Source: JAPUDQ01 sp964538665
GTDB taxonomy: Bacteria > Patescibacteriota > Saccharimonadia > Saccharimonadales > Saccharimonadaceae
Assembly: GCA_964538665.1 (NCBI GenBank)
Contig: CAZIEB010000007.1
Span: forward strand, 1 to 29,545
DNA length: 29,545 nt
Direction of reading: 5' to 3'
Shown here: piece after piece, positions 6,030-13,884 of the stretch
Layout: every line of letters begins with the position of its first letter
How positions within the stretch are numbered: the stretch's first letter is position 1
Translations under genes and position numbers: made by a program
The notes under the pieces: generated by a model
Told to the model about the DNA's origin: nothing
What the model saw: the letters and a program-made list of their open reading frames with translations, nothing else
The model's database searches: none

Positions 6030-7490
6030 ATGAATGCACAACAATCAATTACCTCAGAACAAGAAAAAGTATTTCAAGAATCTGGTTTACCAGATTGCCA
6101 GCCGCATCTACCGGGAGTCGTTAGAATCATGCATGCGTATGCCGAACGGATAAATGGTGGAGGAGAAGCCGCCGAGCCATTTACTGAAGCACTAGAAGCA
6201 TATATAGACGAGGCACTGGATCAAGTCGCCACCCCCGATCAAGTCAATAAATTGGCCGAGGCAGCTATTTCATCTGAAAATCGGACAAGTTTAAGAAATC
6301 GCCTCACGTTTAATAGCACTAACGAAGCTCTCAACAACGATTATCGGATGCTCGCATCGAATATCGGGTATGCATATACTCTGTCGAGGACGGCGGCGTC
6401 ATATTTCGACAAGTCATTTGGGTATATGCCGGATGATGTGCAGATCCGATTAGCTCCAGGTGCTGACCCGAAAAGGTTTGTTGATTCCAAAATGACAGTC
6501 GTGTTGGGCGAAAGCCGAGTTGCGCGCTACCGAAAGCAAGTGCCGTACAGCGAATTTATTGCCGCGGGTAATTTATATGATCAGCGGATAGTTGCTAATC
6601 TAGGGCGATTAAGAGCAGAATACGAGAAGCTTGAAATCGATTTCAACGAAGAAGAAACCAAAAGGGCTATATCTGATTTGATGTTTCTGAAAACTTCAAA
6701 AGTGCCTGATGCAAAAGAGTCCATTGTGCGTGAATTTAAAAAAACAGCTATAGAAAACATATTAGCCCAGGATTTTACGGGTTACCAACAGTATCTTGAA
6801 GATTTTTTACTACAAGTACCTGAAGCGGCTAGTTCGGTCATCCTGAAAAACAATGGTTTAACGATAGATGATGTTGGGGATATTGTAGAATACGGCAGAA
6901 ACGAGCGAGCAGTCAAGGATGCGGAAACTGCTGTCGAAGCCAGAAAGCGGTTTATCGGGATAAGGGTGGGTAGAGAGGCTGCCCATAGAGAATTACGTAA
7001 GGCAATGGATGCCTCGGCCGAATACTGGCTTATGTACGACCTCGATGATGTTGAAGGGTCGGTTTGGCAAGTGACGCCTCTGGGCAAAGACGAACAGCCC
7101 ATCACGTTTGGTATTAAGGGTGTGCACCTGAATGGTTATGGCCAGGCCGCTGCTTGGTGTGCTGATGTCGCCAAGGATGATGGAGCCAAATACACCCAAA
7201 CCACTGAAGCGAAAGTACATATCAAAGCGCTTGCGCTGAAGACTTTAGTTGATTTAGGACTTGTACAGAGAGTTGACGATGCACATTTTGAAACAGCAGG
7301 TCGAAATAGCAGACCGGATCAAGTTCTGGGGCGTCATGATGATACGCTGAGTCTATATTCTCAAGTAGTTACATCGCTTATAAGGCGAGATCCCACACGT
7401 CCAGTGTCTGTGGAGAAAGTGGTTACTATGGCCGCGGCGGAATTGGTCAAGATAAAATCGTACAGTATCAATACGACTGCCGTTAGCTAA
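6030..7490 (+). CDS. Orphan hypothetical protein, 486 aa
   Basis: I recognise no domain. The protein is soluble and largely alpha-helical, with acidic and charged helices (LRAEYEKLEIDFNEEETKRA; EYGRNERAVKDAETAVEARK). There is no signal peptide, membrane segment or cysteine-rich region. A Trp/Gly-containing segment near residues 355-375 (EGSVWQVTPLGKDEQPITFG) may be a small folded domain. ATG 6030 is selected over an in-frame TTG at 5994 because the TTG is itself the -35 box of the promoter; the ATG sits at the predicted transcription start. It is followed by the duplicated terminator at 7519. It diverges from the TrmB-like gene and may share its control. Confidence 0.82.
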   Translation: MNAQQSITSEQEKVFQESGLPDCQPHLPGVVRIMHAYAERINGGGEAAEPFTEALEAYIDEALDQVATPDQVNKLAEAAISSENRTSLRNRLTFNSTNEALNNDYRMLASNIGYAYTLSRTAASYFDKSFGYMPDDVQIRLAPGADPKRFVDSKMTVVLGESRVARYRKQVPYSEFIAAGNLYDQRIVANLGRLRAEYEKLEIDFNEEETKRAISDLMFLKTSKVPDAKESIVREFKKTAIENILAQDFTGYQQYLEDFLLQVPEAASSVILKNNGLTIDDVGDIVEYGRNERAVKDAETAVEARKRFIGIRVGREAAHRELRKAMDASAEYWLMYDLDDVEGSVWQVTPLGKDEQPITFGIKGVHLNGYGQAAAWCADVAKDDGAKYTQTTEAKVHIKALALKTLVDLGLVQRVDDAHFETAGRNSRPDQVLGRHDDTLSLYSQVVTSLIRRDPTRPVSVEKVVTMAAAELVKIKSYSINTTAVS

Positions 7491-7518
7491 CAAACTTATC
7501 AAAGTATACAAAATCATA

Positions 7519-7558
7519 AGCAAAACGACCGCTCTCGCAGAGACGGTCGTTTTGATTT
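7519..7558 (+). terminator. Intrinsic terminator, 35-bp repeat copy 1
   Basis: AAAACGACCGctctcgcagagaCGGTCGTTTT is a long stem terminator. The 35 bases 7519-7553 recur exactly at 8253-8287, so the lipoprotein gene lies between two identical terminators. Confidence 0.88.
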
Positions 7559-7605
7559 TGGTACAGAATAGGATCTTCAAATGGGCGCGACAGGATGTTA
7601 CAGAA

Positions 7606-7628
7606 TATGTCATTATTACAATGACATA
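7606..7628. promoter_or_regulatory. Perfect 9-bp inverted repeat, operator candidate
   Basis: TATGTCATT-attac-AATGACATA upstream of the lipoprotein promoter. The core AATGACAT also occurs in the palindrome upstream of the TrmB-like gene (5931-5945). Confidence 0.6.
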
Positions 7629-7665
7629 AATTACCTCTGTTATGATGTACTTAGTATCAAAAATA

Positions 7666-7694
7666 TTGACAAAATAGAAAATTTCGTGTATAGT
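7666..7694 (+). promoter_or_regulatory. Promoter of the lipoprotein gene, leaderless
   Basis: TTGACA (7666-7671), exactly 17 nt, TATAGT (7689-7694), then 7 nt to ATG 7702. Confidence 0.82.
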
Positions 7695-7701
7695 ACTAAA
7701 C

Positions 7702-8022
7702 ATGGGAACAAAGTTTTGCCGCATCGCGGCCGTACTGATGACGAGCGTTGCCGTCATCACCCTGTCTGCTTGCTCGACTTCTCCTGAGCAGATCGAGCAA
7801 GACATCGCCGCCCTGGAGGCTCGTGGCTTCCAGGACCCGGTATTCGTCGGTGGTTCCACCGCGAGTATGCCTTCCTACGACGTTGGTGTGGGTACGTGCA
7901 CCATTACGGTGCGCAAGGCAAACTCGGAATGGGGCTGGACCTACAAGAGGTTCAAGCACGTCGACGCGGGTCTCATACGTGAGAACCAGCAGGAGTTCGG
8001 TCTCGGACACTGCTTCGTCTGA
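7702..8022 (+). CDS. GC-rich putative lipoprotein, 106 aa
   Basis: The N-terminus has basic residues, a hydrophobic core and a lipobox LSAC (MGTKFCRIAAVLMTSVAVIT then LSAC), so it is probably lipidated at Cys24 and anchored outside the membrane. The mature part of about 80 residues has two further cysteines (GTCTI and GHC) that may form a disulfide. No family recognised. Codon use is GC-rich (15 of the first 20 codons end in G or C, and the bias strengthens further on), unlike the AT-rich flanks. The start is fixed by the signal peptide; it sits at the predicted transcription start. The gene is isolated between two identical terminators, which suggests an inserted cassette. Confidence 0.78.
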   Translation: MGTKFCRIAAVLMTSVAVITLSACSTSPEQIEQDIAALEARGFQDPVFVGGSTASMPSYDVGVGTCTITVRKANSEWGWTYKRFKHVDAGLIRENQQEFGLGHCFV

Positions 8023-8252
8023 CCATCGTCCCGCGTGTATTTCCGAGCGTATCGGAACGTAATATGTTGCATCATGGAGGTGCAAGGGTTTTCGCGCAAG
8101 CGAGGACTGCCCGGGGAAGCTCCGGCAAGCTCTGATCAGGCTGTCACCGATCGCAACACTGTCGTGCCCATCACGACAACGTGGCCACTCGCCGGAGTGG
8201 CCACTTAAATTTACCCAATATTATTTAATTGGATGGGGAGATATGTCGGAAG
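8023..8252 (+). other. Non-coding tail of the lipoprotein unit with strong hairpin
   Basis: No gene is seen. GC-rich sequence continues to about 8204, ending in a perfect hairpin GTGGCCACTC-gccg-GAGTGGCCAC (8181-8204), probably the unit's own terminator or a 3' stabilising structure. AT-rich DNA begins after it. The next 280 bases up to the KGG gene hold the duplicated terminator, the 8392 promoter and a leader. Confidence 0.6.
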
Positions 8253-8292
8253 AGCAAAACGACCGCTCTCGCAGAGACGGTCGTTTTTTTTC
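8253..8292 (+). terminator. Intrinsic terminator, 35-bp repeat copy 2
   Basis: Exact copy of 7519-7553 followed by a longer T-run (TTTTTTTT). It stands about 230 nt after the lipoprotein stop. Confidence 0.88.
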
Positions 8293-8391
8293 GGAACCTG
8301 GTGTCGTTCCTTAGGTGCCTACAACAGAGTATATAGCACACCGTGCATAAGCGCAACAGTTTTATTGCAATATAAAATGCTTTTGTAAAGC

Positions 8392-8533
8392 TTGACATAA
8401 ACACAATATCGTGCTAATGTAATAAACATACACATATCATGTGTGGGATAAATACTAATGGGACAAGGGGTAAGCAGGCGAGCGCTCACGGGCATTCGGC
8501 TGTTTTTCATTGTCGATAAGGAGACATACTCGT
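8392..8533 (+). promoter_or_regulatory. Promoter and about 107-nt leader of the KGG protein gene
   Basis: TTGACA (8392-8397), 17 nt, TAATGT (8415-8420). The leader contains a short GAGCGCTC palindrome and a T-run (TGTTTTTC), and ends with AAGGAG (8518-8523) before ATG 8534. The long leader could carry regulation, but no known riboswitch is recognised. Confidence 0.6.
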
Positions 8534-8761
8534 ATGCCAGGAACAAAAGAAGGCGGCAAAAAAGCTGCTGCGACCAACAAAGCACGACACGGTAAAGACT
8601 TTTACGCCAAAATCGGTGCAAAAGGTGGTGTCAAAGGCACGACTGGTGGATTTTTTGCCAATCGTGAGCTCGCACGCATTGCTGGTGCAAAAGGTGGACG
8701 TATCTCACGTCGCGGCAAAGCCAAAGGTGGCACTGCGATGGACATCGTTCTTCCTCGATAA
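8534..8761 (+). CDS. KGG-repeat (YciG/Con-10-like) stress protein, 75 aa
   Basis: A small basic, Gly/Lys/Ala-rich, probably disordered protein with repeated KGG motifs (TKEGGKKAA, IGAKGGVKG, AGAKGGRIS, KAKGGTAMD). KGG-motif proteins such as E. coli YciG and fungal Con-10 relatives are linked to stress or stationary phase; their biochemical role is unclear. ATG 8534 is chosen because AAGGAG lies 10 nt upstream; an in-frame upstream start at 8510 precedes that box. It is monocistronic with its own promoter, a long leader and a strong terminator. Confidence 0.85.
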   Translation: MPGTKEGGKKAAATNKARHGKDFYAKIGAKGGVKGTTGGFFANRELARIAGAKGGRISRRGKAKGGTAMDIVLPR

Positions 8762-8783
8762 GCAAGGCTATTTGACCGAACAC

Positions 8784-8818
8784 AGCAGAGGAGGCGCACC
8801 CTCCTCTGCTTGCGTTTT
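8784..8818 (+). terminator. Intrinsic terminator of the KGG gene
   Basis: AGCAGAGGAGG-cgcac-CCTCCTCTGCT, 11-bp perfect stem, then TGCGTTTTA. Confidence 0.85.
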
Positions 8819-8853
8819 AGGGTAGATCAGCATCGTCCGCACTTAACTCTGTT

Positions 8854-8882
8854 ACCACCATTACACGGTGGTGTTTTTTTTG
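8854..8882 (+). terminator. Second forward terminator overlapping the metallopeptidase 3' end
   Basis: ACCACC-attacac-GGTGGT-GTTTTTTTT. On the reverse strand the same bases encode the last residues (KKNTTV) and stop of the metallopeptidase gene, so the terminator and the coding end share sequence. Confidence 0.75.
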
Positions 8883-9328
8883 TATCGTTTGAGCCCGCAT
8901 TGGCGGGCATCGTTGGCGGTCCACGAGGTCATGCAAAGCACACAGCGATAGGCCAGGTCGCGGGTCTGTATGCCGGCGCTCAGGCACGACGGGCAGCGAG
9001 ATCTGGCATGTAGCCATTCTCGATAAGAATCCATGTGGGCTTCTATGGTCTCATGCACAACTGGCACGTCATATGTCCTGGCAAGCGCGCAGGCCTGCTG
9101 CCAGGCTTGTCGTTCGCAAGCCAGCAATTCGATATCTTTGGTGTATGACGTATGTCCTGCAAGCGCATGACCGAGCTCGTGGAGCAAAATTAGTTTGCCT
9201 TCGGGGGACATGTCATCGCTGTAATACACGGTGGATGAGGCCGGTGACCAGCGAGAAACAGAAGCGTTTTGAAAGACAAATTGTGGGTAGTCGTGCGCGA
9301 GTGTCTTAACGAAGCTCGCTGAGGGCAT
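8861..9328 (-). CDS. ImmA/IrrE-like zinc metallopeptidase with C-terminal Zn ribbon
   Basis: A 155-residue protein. HELGHALAGH (about residues 50-59) is an HExxH-type zinc site with the third ligand region ELLACERQAWQQA, as in ImmA/IrrE (DUF955) peptidases that cleave repressors. The C-terminal third carries CPSC..CVLC, a likely zinc ribbon, an uncommon addition. Start ATG 9328 (MPSASFVK) overlaps the ROK gene stop by 23 nt, so the two genes form a reverse-strand operon with coupled translation; a longer start at 9343 is possible. Its substrate is not evident: the XRE regulator at 4318 is a candidate only by function, not by neighbourhood. Confidence 0.82.
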   Translation of the reverse strand: MPSASFVKTLAHDYPQFVFQNASVSRWSPASSTVYYSDDMSPEGKLILLHELGHALAGHTSYTKDIELLACERQAWQQACALARTYDVPVVHETIEAHMDSYREWLHARSRCPSCLSAGIQTRDLAYRCVLCMTSWTANDARQCGLKRYKKNTTV

Positions 9329-10112
9329 GGTAATAGCACCCATAGATTACGGCTTTTTCAGGATGGATTGCTTGACGGATATCAACAGGCAAAAATTGCG
9401 GCCCGAGGCGTTTTTGCAGGATATAATTGAGCTGTTTTTCGTACTGTTCAAAATAGGTACCAATACTGCCGCCGATGATGATAACATCTGGCTTGAGACT
9501 AGGAATAAGTACCAAAAACCCGCGTGAAATCTTATCAGCTATTTGGTTCCAGACATGGCGGTTTTTGATGTCACGAGCAAATTTGCCATACGTATCGTAA
9601 ATCGCTCTACCAGAGGCAAAATCTTCCCATTTGCGAAGTTTGCCGTCGTATTCGAGTTGCATATGACCGGGCTCGGTGACCACGAGGGCAGGGTGAATCT
9701 GATGGTCGACGATGAGTCCCATGCCGATGCCGGTACTGACGGTGATATACATGATATTATCGTATTTTTTTGGCAAAGATTTTGCTTCAGCGAGCCCAGC
9801 GAGATTGGCGTCATTTTCGATGACGATGGGACATCGAAACAGTTTTTTGAGTGGCGCTACGATAGGTACATCGTTCCAGCCGAGATTTTTGCAGTGGTAG
9901 GCTGTGCCGTTTTTGACAATACCGGGTATGGCGATAGATATGGCATCGAGAGTATTCGAAGCGGTCATATCGGCAATAGTCGAGGAGACGAGTTCGAGGT
10001 ATTCTTGGTGGTCTCGCGGCGTGGGAAAACGTCGCTCTTCGCGCAATTCACCTTTGCGCGTGAACATAGCGACAAGCGTCTTGGTACCGCCAGTATCAAC
10101 TGCAATTAACAT
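9306..10112 (-). CDS. ROK-family sugar kinase/regulator
   Basis: A 268-residue ROK protein. It has DTGGTKT near the N-terminus (phosphate-binding), SIAIPGIV, CKNLGWNDVPI, ENDANLAGLAE (catalytic Asp) and TVSTGIGMGLIVD. The EPGHM histidine is present but the usual CxCGxxGCxE zinc motif is missing. Family members phosphorylate glucose, N-acetylglucosamine or similar sugars. There is no helix-turn-helix, so it is a kinase-type ROK. ATG 10112 is chosen over one at 10154 because a TACACT -10 box lies 6 nt upstream and DTGGT then begins at residue 6. Cotranscribed with the metallopeptidase. Confidence 0.88.
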   Translation of the reverse strand: MLIAVDTGGTKTLVAMFTRKGELREERRFPTPRDHQEYLELVSSTIADMTASNTLDAISIAIPGIVKNGTAYHCKNLGWNDVPIVAPLKKLFRCPIVIENDANLAGLAEAKSLPKKYDNIMYITVSTGIGMGLIVDHQIHPALVVTEPGHMQLEYDGKLRKWEDFASGRAIYDTYGKFARDIKNRHVWNQIADKISRGFLVLIPSLKPDVIIIGGSIGTYFEQYEKQLNYILQKRLGPQFLPVDIRQAIHPEKAVIYGCYYHALSELR

Positions 10113-10118
10113 AGTGTT

Positions 10119-10169
10119 AGTGTAGCATCCTCGCGCCGTGTTGTAACAGTCCAATATAGGTGGTATACT
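10119..10169. promoter_or_regulatory. Divergent promoter pair with shared -35
   Basis: Reverse: TTACAA (10146-10141), 16 nt, TACACT (10124-10119), 6 nt to ATG 10112 (leaderless). Forward: TTGTAA (10141-10146), 17 nt, TATACT (10164-10169) for the gene at 10215. Both -35 boxes are the same six base pairs. Confidence 0.7.
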
Positions 10170-10214
10170 ATCACAAAAGTAAGAAATCTAACGGGTGGCG
10201 GTGAGGATCAAACT

Positions 10215-10661
10215 ATGAACTCAGAACGCGGAAATATCATCGTCTACCTACTCATAGGTCTCATAATGTTTGGAGCTGTCGCAGGAAGCCTGTGGTGGCT
10301 ACAGACACGCGCTGGCGACGAACAGCAACCAGCGTCGACGAGCGAGGAGCGCGAAGCAGACAATGACCAAGCTCCTGCCGAGCAGCCGGCTGCAGATCCT
10401 GCGCCAGCTAATGGTGGCGATACTGCACCATCGGATACCGAGCCTGCAGGCCGTGCGCCAGCGGCTGATACACCAGCAACCGCAAGTCCCACAAATGACC
10501 AGCCAGTTACGACGTCAGAGGCCACAACTCCTCCTGCGCAGCCGACACCAACTCAAGTCGCACCAGCTGGTCCAGTCGAAAACAGTATGCTGATGGCCGC
10601 AAGTTTGGGCATGATTGCATTTGCTGCGACCTCATACGCACGTTCACGACGCTCCCTCTAG
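10215..10661 (+). CDS. Pro/Ala-rich cell-wall or surface-anchored protein, 148 aa
   Basis: One N-terminal membrane segment (IIVYLLIGLIMFGAVAGSLWW), a long disordered Ala/Pro/Thr/Asp-rich stretch (residues about 38-120), and a C-terminal hydrophobic segment after GPVENS ending in SYARSRRSL. The tail resembles that of the LPSTG protein at 17697 (SYIRSRNAL) but lacks a clear LPxTG. Probably spans the envelope as a stalk or anchor. A GTGAGGA box lies upstream of ATG 10215. It is driven by the forward half of the divergent promoter. No enzymatic domain is recognised. Confidence 0.75.
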   Translation: MNSERGNIIVYLLIGLIMFGAVAGSLWWLQTRAGDEQQPASTSEEREADNDQAPAEQPAADPAPANGGDTAPSDTEPAGRAPAADTPATASPTNDQPVTTSEATTPPAQPTPTQVAPAGPVENSMLMAASLGMIAFAATSYARSRRSL

Positions 10662-10766
10662 ACGCTATCTGTTAACAGTGGTACAATGAAAAGAATCTTT
10701 TTTCGCATGTGATTGTTCATGGTGAGGAAAAGGAAATACCACAAGGAAGGGAGTCATACCTTTATT

Positions 10767-11843
10767 ATGACAAAAAGTATTACGATGGACGATTTGCTCG
10801 CACAGGAATCAGTCCAACAACTCGCGCAAGGAGAAGTAGTCGATGGGACTATTTTGAGCGTGCAAAAACACGAGGTGATGGTAGATTTGGGCCCACTAGG
10901 GGTCGGAATTGTGCCACGCCGAGAGATAGGATTTGGCAAAACACTCGAAGCTGGTGAGTCAGTCACCGCGAGCGTTGTCGAGACGGAGCTCGAGAATGGC
11001 TATAGCCTTTTGAGTCTACGCAAAGCTGCCAAAGATCGAGGCTGGGACGAACTCCAGCGCATCATTGATGCAGGTGAAACAATCGAAGTATCACCATACG
11101 ACGCAAACCGAGGCGGTCTCTTGATCGAACTCGAAGGTGTTCGCGGGTTTCTTCCCGTGTCGCAGCTATCTGCAGAGCATTACCCACGAGTCGGCGGGGC
11201 AGACAAAGATGAAATTCTTCAGCGTCTCAACAGCCTGATAGGCAAGCCGCTCAATGTACGTATTCTTGATGCTGATCGTAAGTCAAACAAGCTAATTTTT
11301 AGCGAAAAAGAAGCTATCAAAGAAGGACTTGCTGAACGATTTGAGAAGCTCAAGATTGGCGATACTGTCTCTGGCGTCGTCACTGGCGTCGTAGACTTTG
11401 GTGCATTTGTAAATGTCAGCGGTATCGAGGGTCTTGTCCACATCTCAGAAATTAGCTGGGAACGAGTCAACAACCCTGGGGATTATGTCAAAGTCGGTGA
11501 TCCGATCGAGGCAAAAATTATCGCGATTGACAAGGATCGACTGAGCCTCAGCATGAAGCAGCTCCAAGAAGATCCATGGCTCAAAGAAGTTGACGCGTTT
11601 AAGCCAGGCCAAGATGTCGAAGGTACGGTCACGCGAATCACGCCATTTGGCGCATTTGTCCAGATCAGCCCTGCAGTCGAAGCACTCGTCCACGTCAGTG
11701 AATTGGGTGACGGCGAAGGTGCTGACCCTGAAAAGATTTTCACGCTCAATGAGCGCAAAAACTTCAGCGTGCTCGAAATTGACAAAGATAGCCGCAAGAT
11801 TAGCCTGAGCCTCAAAAAGGCAAAAGCAACAAAAAAAGCGTAG
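10767..11843 (+). CDS. rpsA: S1 RNA-binding domain protein (ribosomal protein S1-like)
   Basis: A 358-residue protein with four S1 OB-fold repeats: about residues 20-53 (GEVVDGTILSVQKHEVMVDL), 105-140 (degenerate, GETIEVSPY..GVRGFLPVSQ), 185-255 (GDTVSGVVTGVVDFGAFVNV..GLVHISEISW) and 272-345 (GQDVEGTVTRITPFGAFVQI..ALVHVSEL). Bacterial S1 helps the 30S subunit bind mRNA; E. coli has six repeats, while four are usual in Gram-positives and CPR. ATG 10767 is chosen because AAGGGAG lies upstream; an upstream in-frame start at 10713 would add an unrelated 18 residues. It precedes infB and is likely cotranscribed with it. Confidence 0.9.
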   Translation: MTKSITMDDLLAQESVQQLAQGEVVDGTILSVQKHEVMVDLGPLGVGIVPRREIGFGKTLEAGESVTASVVETELENGYSLLSLRKAAKDRGWDELQRIIDAGETIEVSPYDANRGGLLIELEGVRGFLPVSQLSAEHYPRVGGADKDEILQRLNSLIGKPLNVRILDADRKSNKLIFSEKEAIKEGLAERFEKLKIGDTVSGVVTGVVDFGAFVNVSGIEGLVHISEISWERVNNPGDYVKVGDPIEAKIIAIDKDRLSLSMKQLQEDPWLKEVDAFKPGQDVEGTVTRITPFGAFVQISPAVEALVHVSELGDGEGADPEKIFTLNERKNFSVLEIDKDSRKISLSLKKAKATKKA

Positions 11844-11850
11844 TGATTGC

Positions 11851-11874
11851 GAGCGGATACTGACGTGTCCGCTC
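11851..11874 (+). other. Hairpin between the S1 gene and infB
   Basis: GAGCGGATAC-tgac-GTGTCCGCTC, a 10-bp stem with one T.G wobble and no U-tract. Possibly an mRNA processing or attenuation site ahead of infB. Confidence 0.55.
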
Positions 11875-11911
11875 AACTGTCTCTACGATAACCCCCCGAA
11901 AGGAGATACGC

Positions 11912-13678
11912 ATGGCAGAAACCAAGGTATTACACGTACCAGCCCAGATTACGGTCGGGGAACTCGCAGAAAAAATCGATCTTCCAGCGACGACGCTGAT
12001 TGGAGAACTATTCAAAAACGGCATCATGGCGACGCTCAATCAACATATTGATGTCGAAACAGCACAAATTATCGTCGATGAGCTTGAGCTCGATGTCAAA
12101 ATCGAACAGATGGCAGCTGATCAAGCGGTACCAGCCGCCAAGCGGCAGTTGACTGAGGCAGCCTCAGAGCGCCCGCCGATTGTTGCGGTGATGGGGCATG
12201 TCGATCATGGAAAAACGAGCTTGCTCGATGCATTGCTCGATACCCAAGTCGTCGAAGGCGAAGCAGGTGGCATCACGCAGCATATTAGCGCGTACCAGAC
12301 AATCCGCAACAACCGCTCGATTACACTGCTCGATACGCCAGGGCACGAGGCATTTGCAGCACTACGGCAACACGGTGCAGCGTTGACCGATGTAGTTATT
12401 ATCGTGGTCGCAGCTGATGACGGTGTCAAACCGCAGACAGTTGAGGCTATCAAATTTGCCCAGACTGCCAATGCAAAGATAGTCGTTGCAATCAACAAGA
12501 TTGACAAAGAAACAGCCAATCCTCAGCTCGTCAAAACTCAGCTGGCCACCGAGCACAACCTCAACCCCGAAGAATGGGGCGGCGATACGGTCATGGTGGA
12601 AGTCAGCGCAAAAACTGGCCAAAACCTCGATAAACTACTCGATCTCGTCTTGCTCGTGGCGGACATGGAAGAGCTCAAGGCGGAGACAGATATCCCCGCA
12701 GAGGGGCTTATCATCGAAGCGCATATGGAGCAGGGACGAGGCGCAGAGGTCAGCATGCTCGTTGAGCACGGCGTACTCAAGGCAGGCCAGCACGTCGTCG
12801 CAGGTCTCGCGCATGGTCGCGTCCGTACACTAGTTGATTATGCGGGCCGCCCGCTCAAAGAAGCTGGTCCATCGACTCCCGCAACAGTGACTGGTTTTAA
12901 AGAATTACCAAGTTTTGGTGATCGATTCGTTGTCGTCAAAAACGAAAAAGAAGGCCGCCAATTGGTCGCAAAACACCGCAGTGAGCTCGAGCACAACGCC
13001 GTCAGCAGCAATGTGACTGGTTCGGATCTGCTCAATCTTATGAAAAAGCAAGATGAGACCCAAGTTGTCGAAGTCATCATTCGAGCCGATGTACAGGGGT
13101 CGCTCACATCTCTTGTCGATAGCCTTAAGCTACTCGAGACAGGGGAGGTCACAGTCAGGGTTATTCGCTCCGGAGTCGGAAATATTTCAGAAAACGATGT
13201 AAGATTGGCATCATCTTCAGGCGCGGTTATCTATGGATTTAATGTCCAGCTGCCGCCTGCAGTCAAGCGAACGGCGATGCGTGACAAGGTTTCGATTCGT
13301 AACTTCCGTGTAATCTATGAACTACTTGATGACGTTCGCAATGAGATGGAGCAAATGTTAGCTCCAGAGGTAGTAGAAACAGAGGTTGGCGCGTTAAAAA
13401 TTCTTGGTGTATTTCGTACAACAAAAGATAGTGTCATATGTGGCGGAGAGGTCACCAAAGGCAAGGTTTCGCCCGGATCGCTTGTTCGTATAGTACGCGA
13501 CAAAGAACAGGTTGCCGAAGCCGAAGTCACCCACGTCCAGCGACAACAACAAGAGGCCAAAGAAGTCTTCGAAGGCGAACAGTGTGGGCTCGAACTCAAG
13601 ACTACCGGCAAACTGCTCGTCGAAGTAGGAGATCGCATAGAATTCTTCACTCGCGAGCTGAAAAAACGCACGCTTTAA
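11912..13678 (+). CDS. infB: Translation initiation factor IF-2
   Basis: A 588-residue GTPase that brings formyl-Met-tRNA to the 30S subunit. An IF2_N module is at residues 12-60. GTPase motifs: MGHVDHGKTSLLDAL (G1, about residue 94), GGITQHI (G2), DTPGHEAF (G3), NKID (G4), SAKTG (G5). IF-2 domains II-IV follow, with GEQCGLE and ending VGDRIEFFTRELKKRTL. The N-terminal extension of about 300 residues found in E. coli is absent, as expected of a reduced genome. ATG 11912 has AAAGGAGAT upstream. Its product fits functionally with fmt and def elsewhere in the window. Confidence 0.98.
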   Translation: MAETKVLHVPAQITVGELAEKIDLPATTLIGELFKNGIMATLNQHIDVETAQIIVDELELDVKIEQMAADQAVPAAKRQLTEAASERPPIVAVMGHVDHGKTSLLDALLDTQVVEGEAGGITQHISAYQTIRNNRSITLLDTPGHEAFAALRQHGAALTDVVIIVVAADDGVKPQTVEAIKFAQTANAKIVVAINKIDKETANPQLVKTQLATEHNLNPEEWGGDTVMVEVSAKTGQNLDKLLDLVLLVADMEELKAETDIPAEGLIIEAHMEQGRGAEVSMLVEHGVLKAGQHVVAGLAHGRVRTLVDYAGRPLKEAGPSTPATVTGFKELPSFGDRFVVVKNEKEGRQLVAKHRSELEHNAVSSNVTGSDLLNLMKKQDETQVVEVIIRADVQGSLTSLVDSLKLLETGEVTVRVIRSGVGNISENDVRLASSSGAVIYGFNVQLPPAVKRTAMRDKVSIRNFRVIYELLDDVRNEMEQMLAPEVVETEVGALKILGVFRTTKDSVICGGEVTKGKVSPGSLVRIVRDKEQVAEAEVTHVQRQQQEAKEVFEGEQCGLELKTTGKLLVEVGDRIEFFTRELKKRTL

Positions 13679-13810
13679 GAAAAATCGCTAAATTATTGGT
13701 CAAGAAGGGGGTGCTTCGCTCACGATCCCTAGGCCAAAAACCTTCTCTATACACCAAAGTAGTTATAATTACATCATAACAGGGCGGATCATTTTAATTC
13801 TTCCTCCCTG

Positions 13811-13855
13811 ACATTACAAGGTGCCTCCTTGTATCAAGGAGGCACCTTGTAATGT
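13811..13855. repeat. REP-like palindrome, left flank of the transposase
   Basis: Perfect inverted repeat, 21-bp arms around TAT, core CAAGGTGCCTCCTTG-tat-CAAGGAGGCACCTTG. The 42 bases 13814-13855 are identical to the right flank at 14528-14569. TTGTAA at its edge serves as the -35 for the transposase promoter. Confidence 0.92.
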
Positions 13856-13875
13856 TAGTATGATCGTAGTAGAAT
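13847..13875 (+). promoter_or_regulatory. Promoter of the transposase, -35 within the REP palindrome
   Basis: TTGTAA (13847-13852), 17 nt, TAGAAT (13870-13875). Nine nt to ATG 13885: a nearly leaderless mRNA. Confidence 0.6.
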
Positions 13876-13884
13876 GTCTATAGT

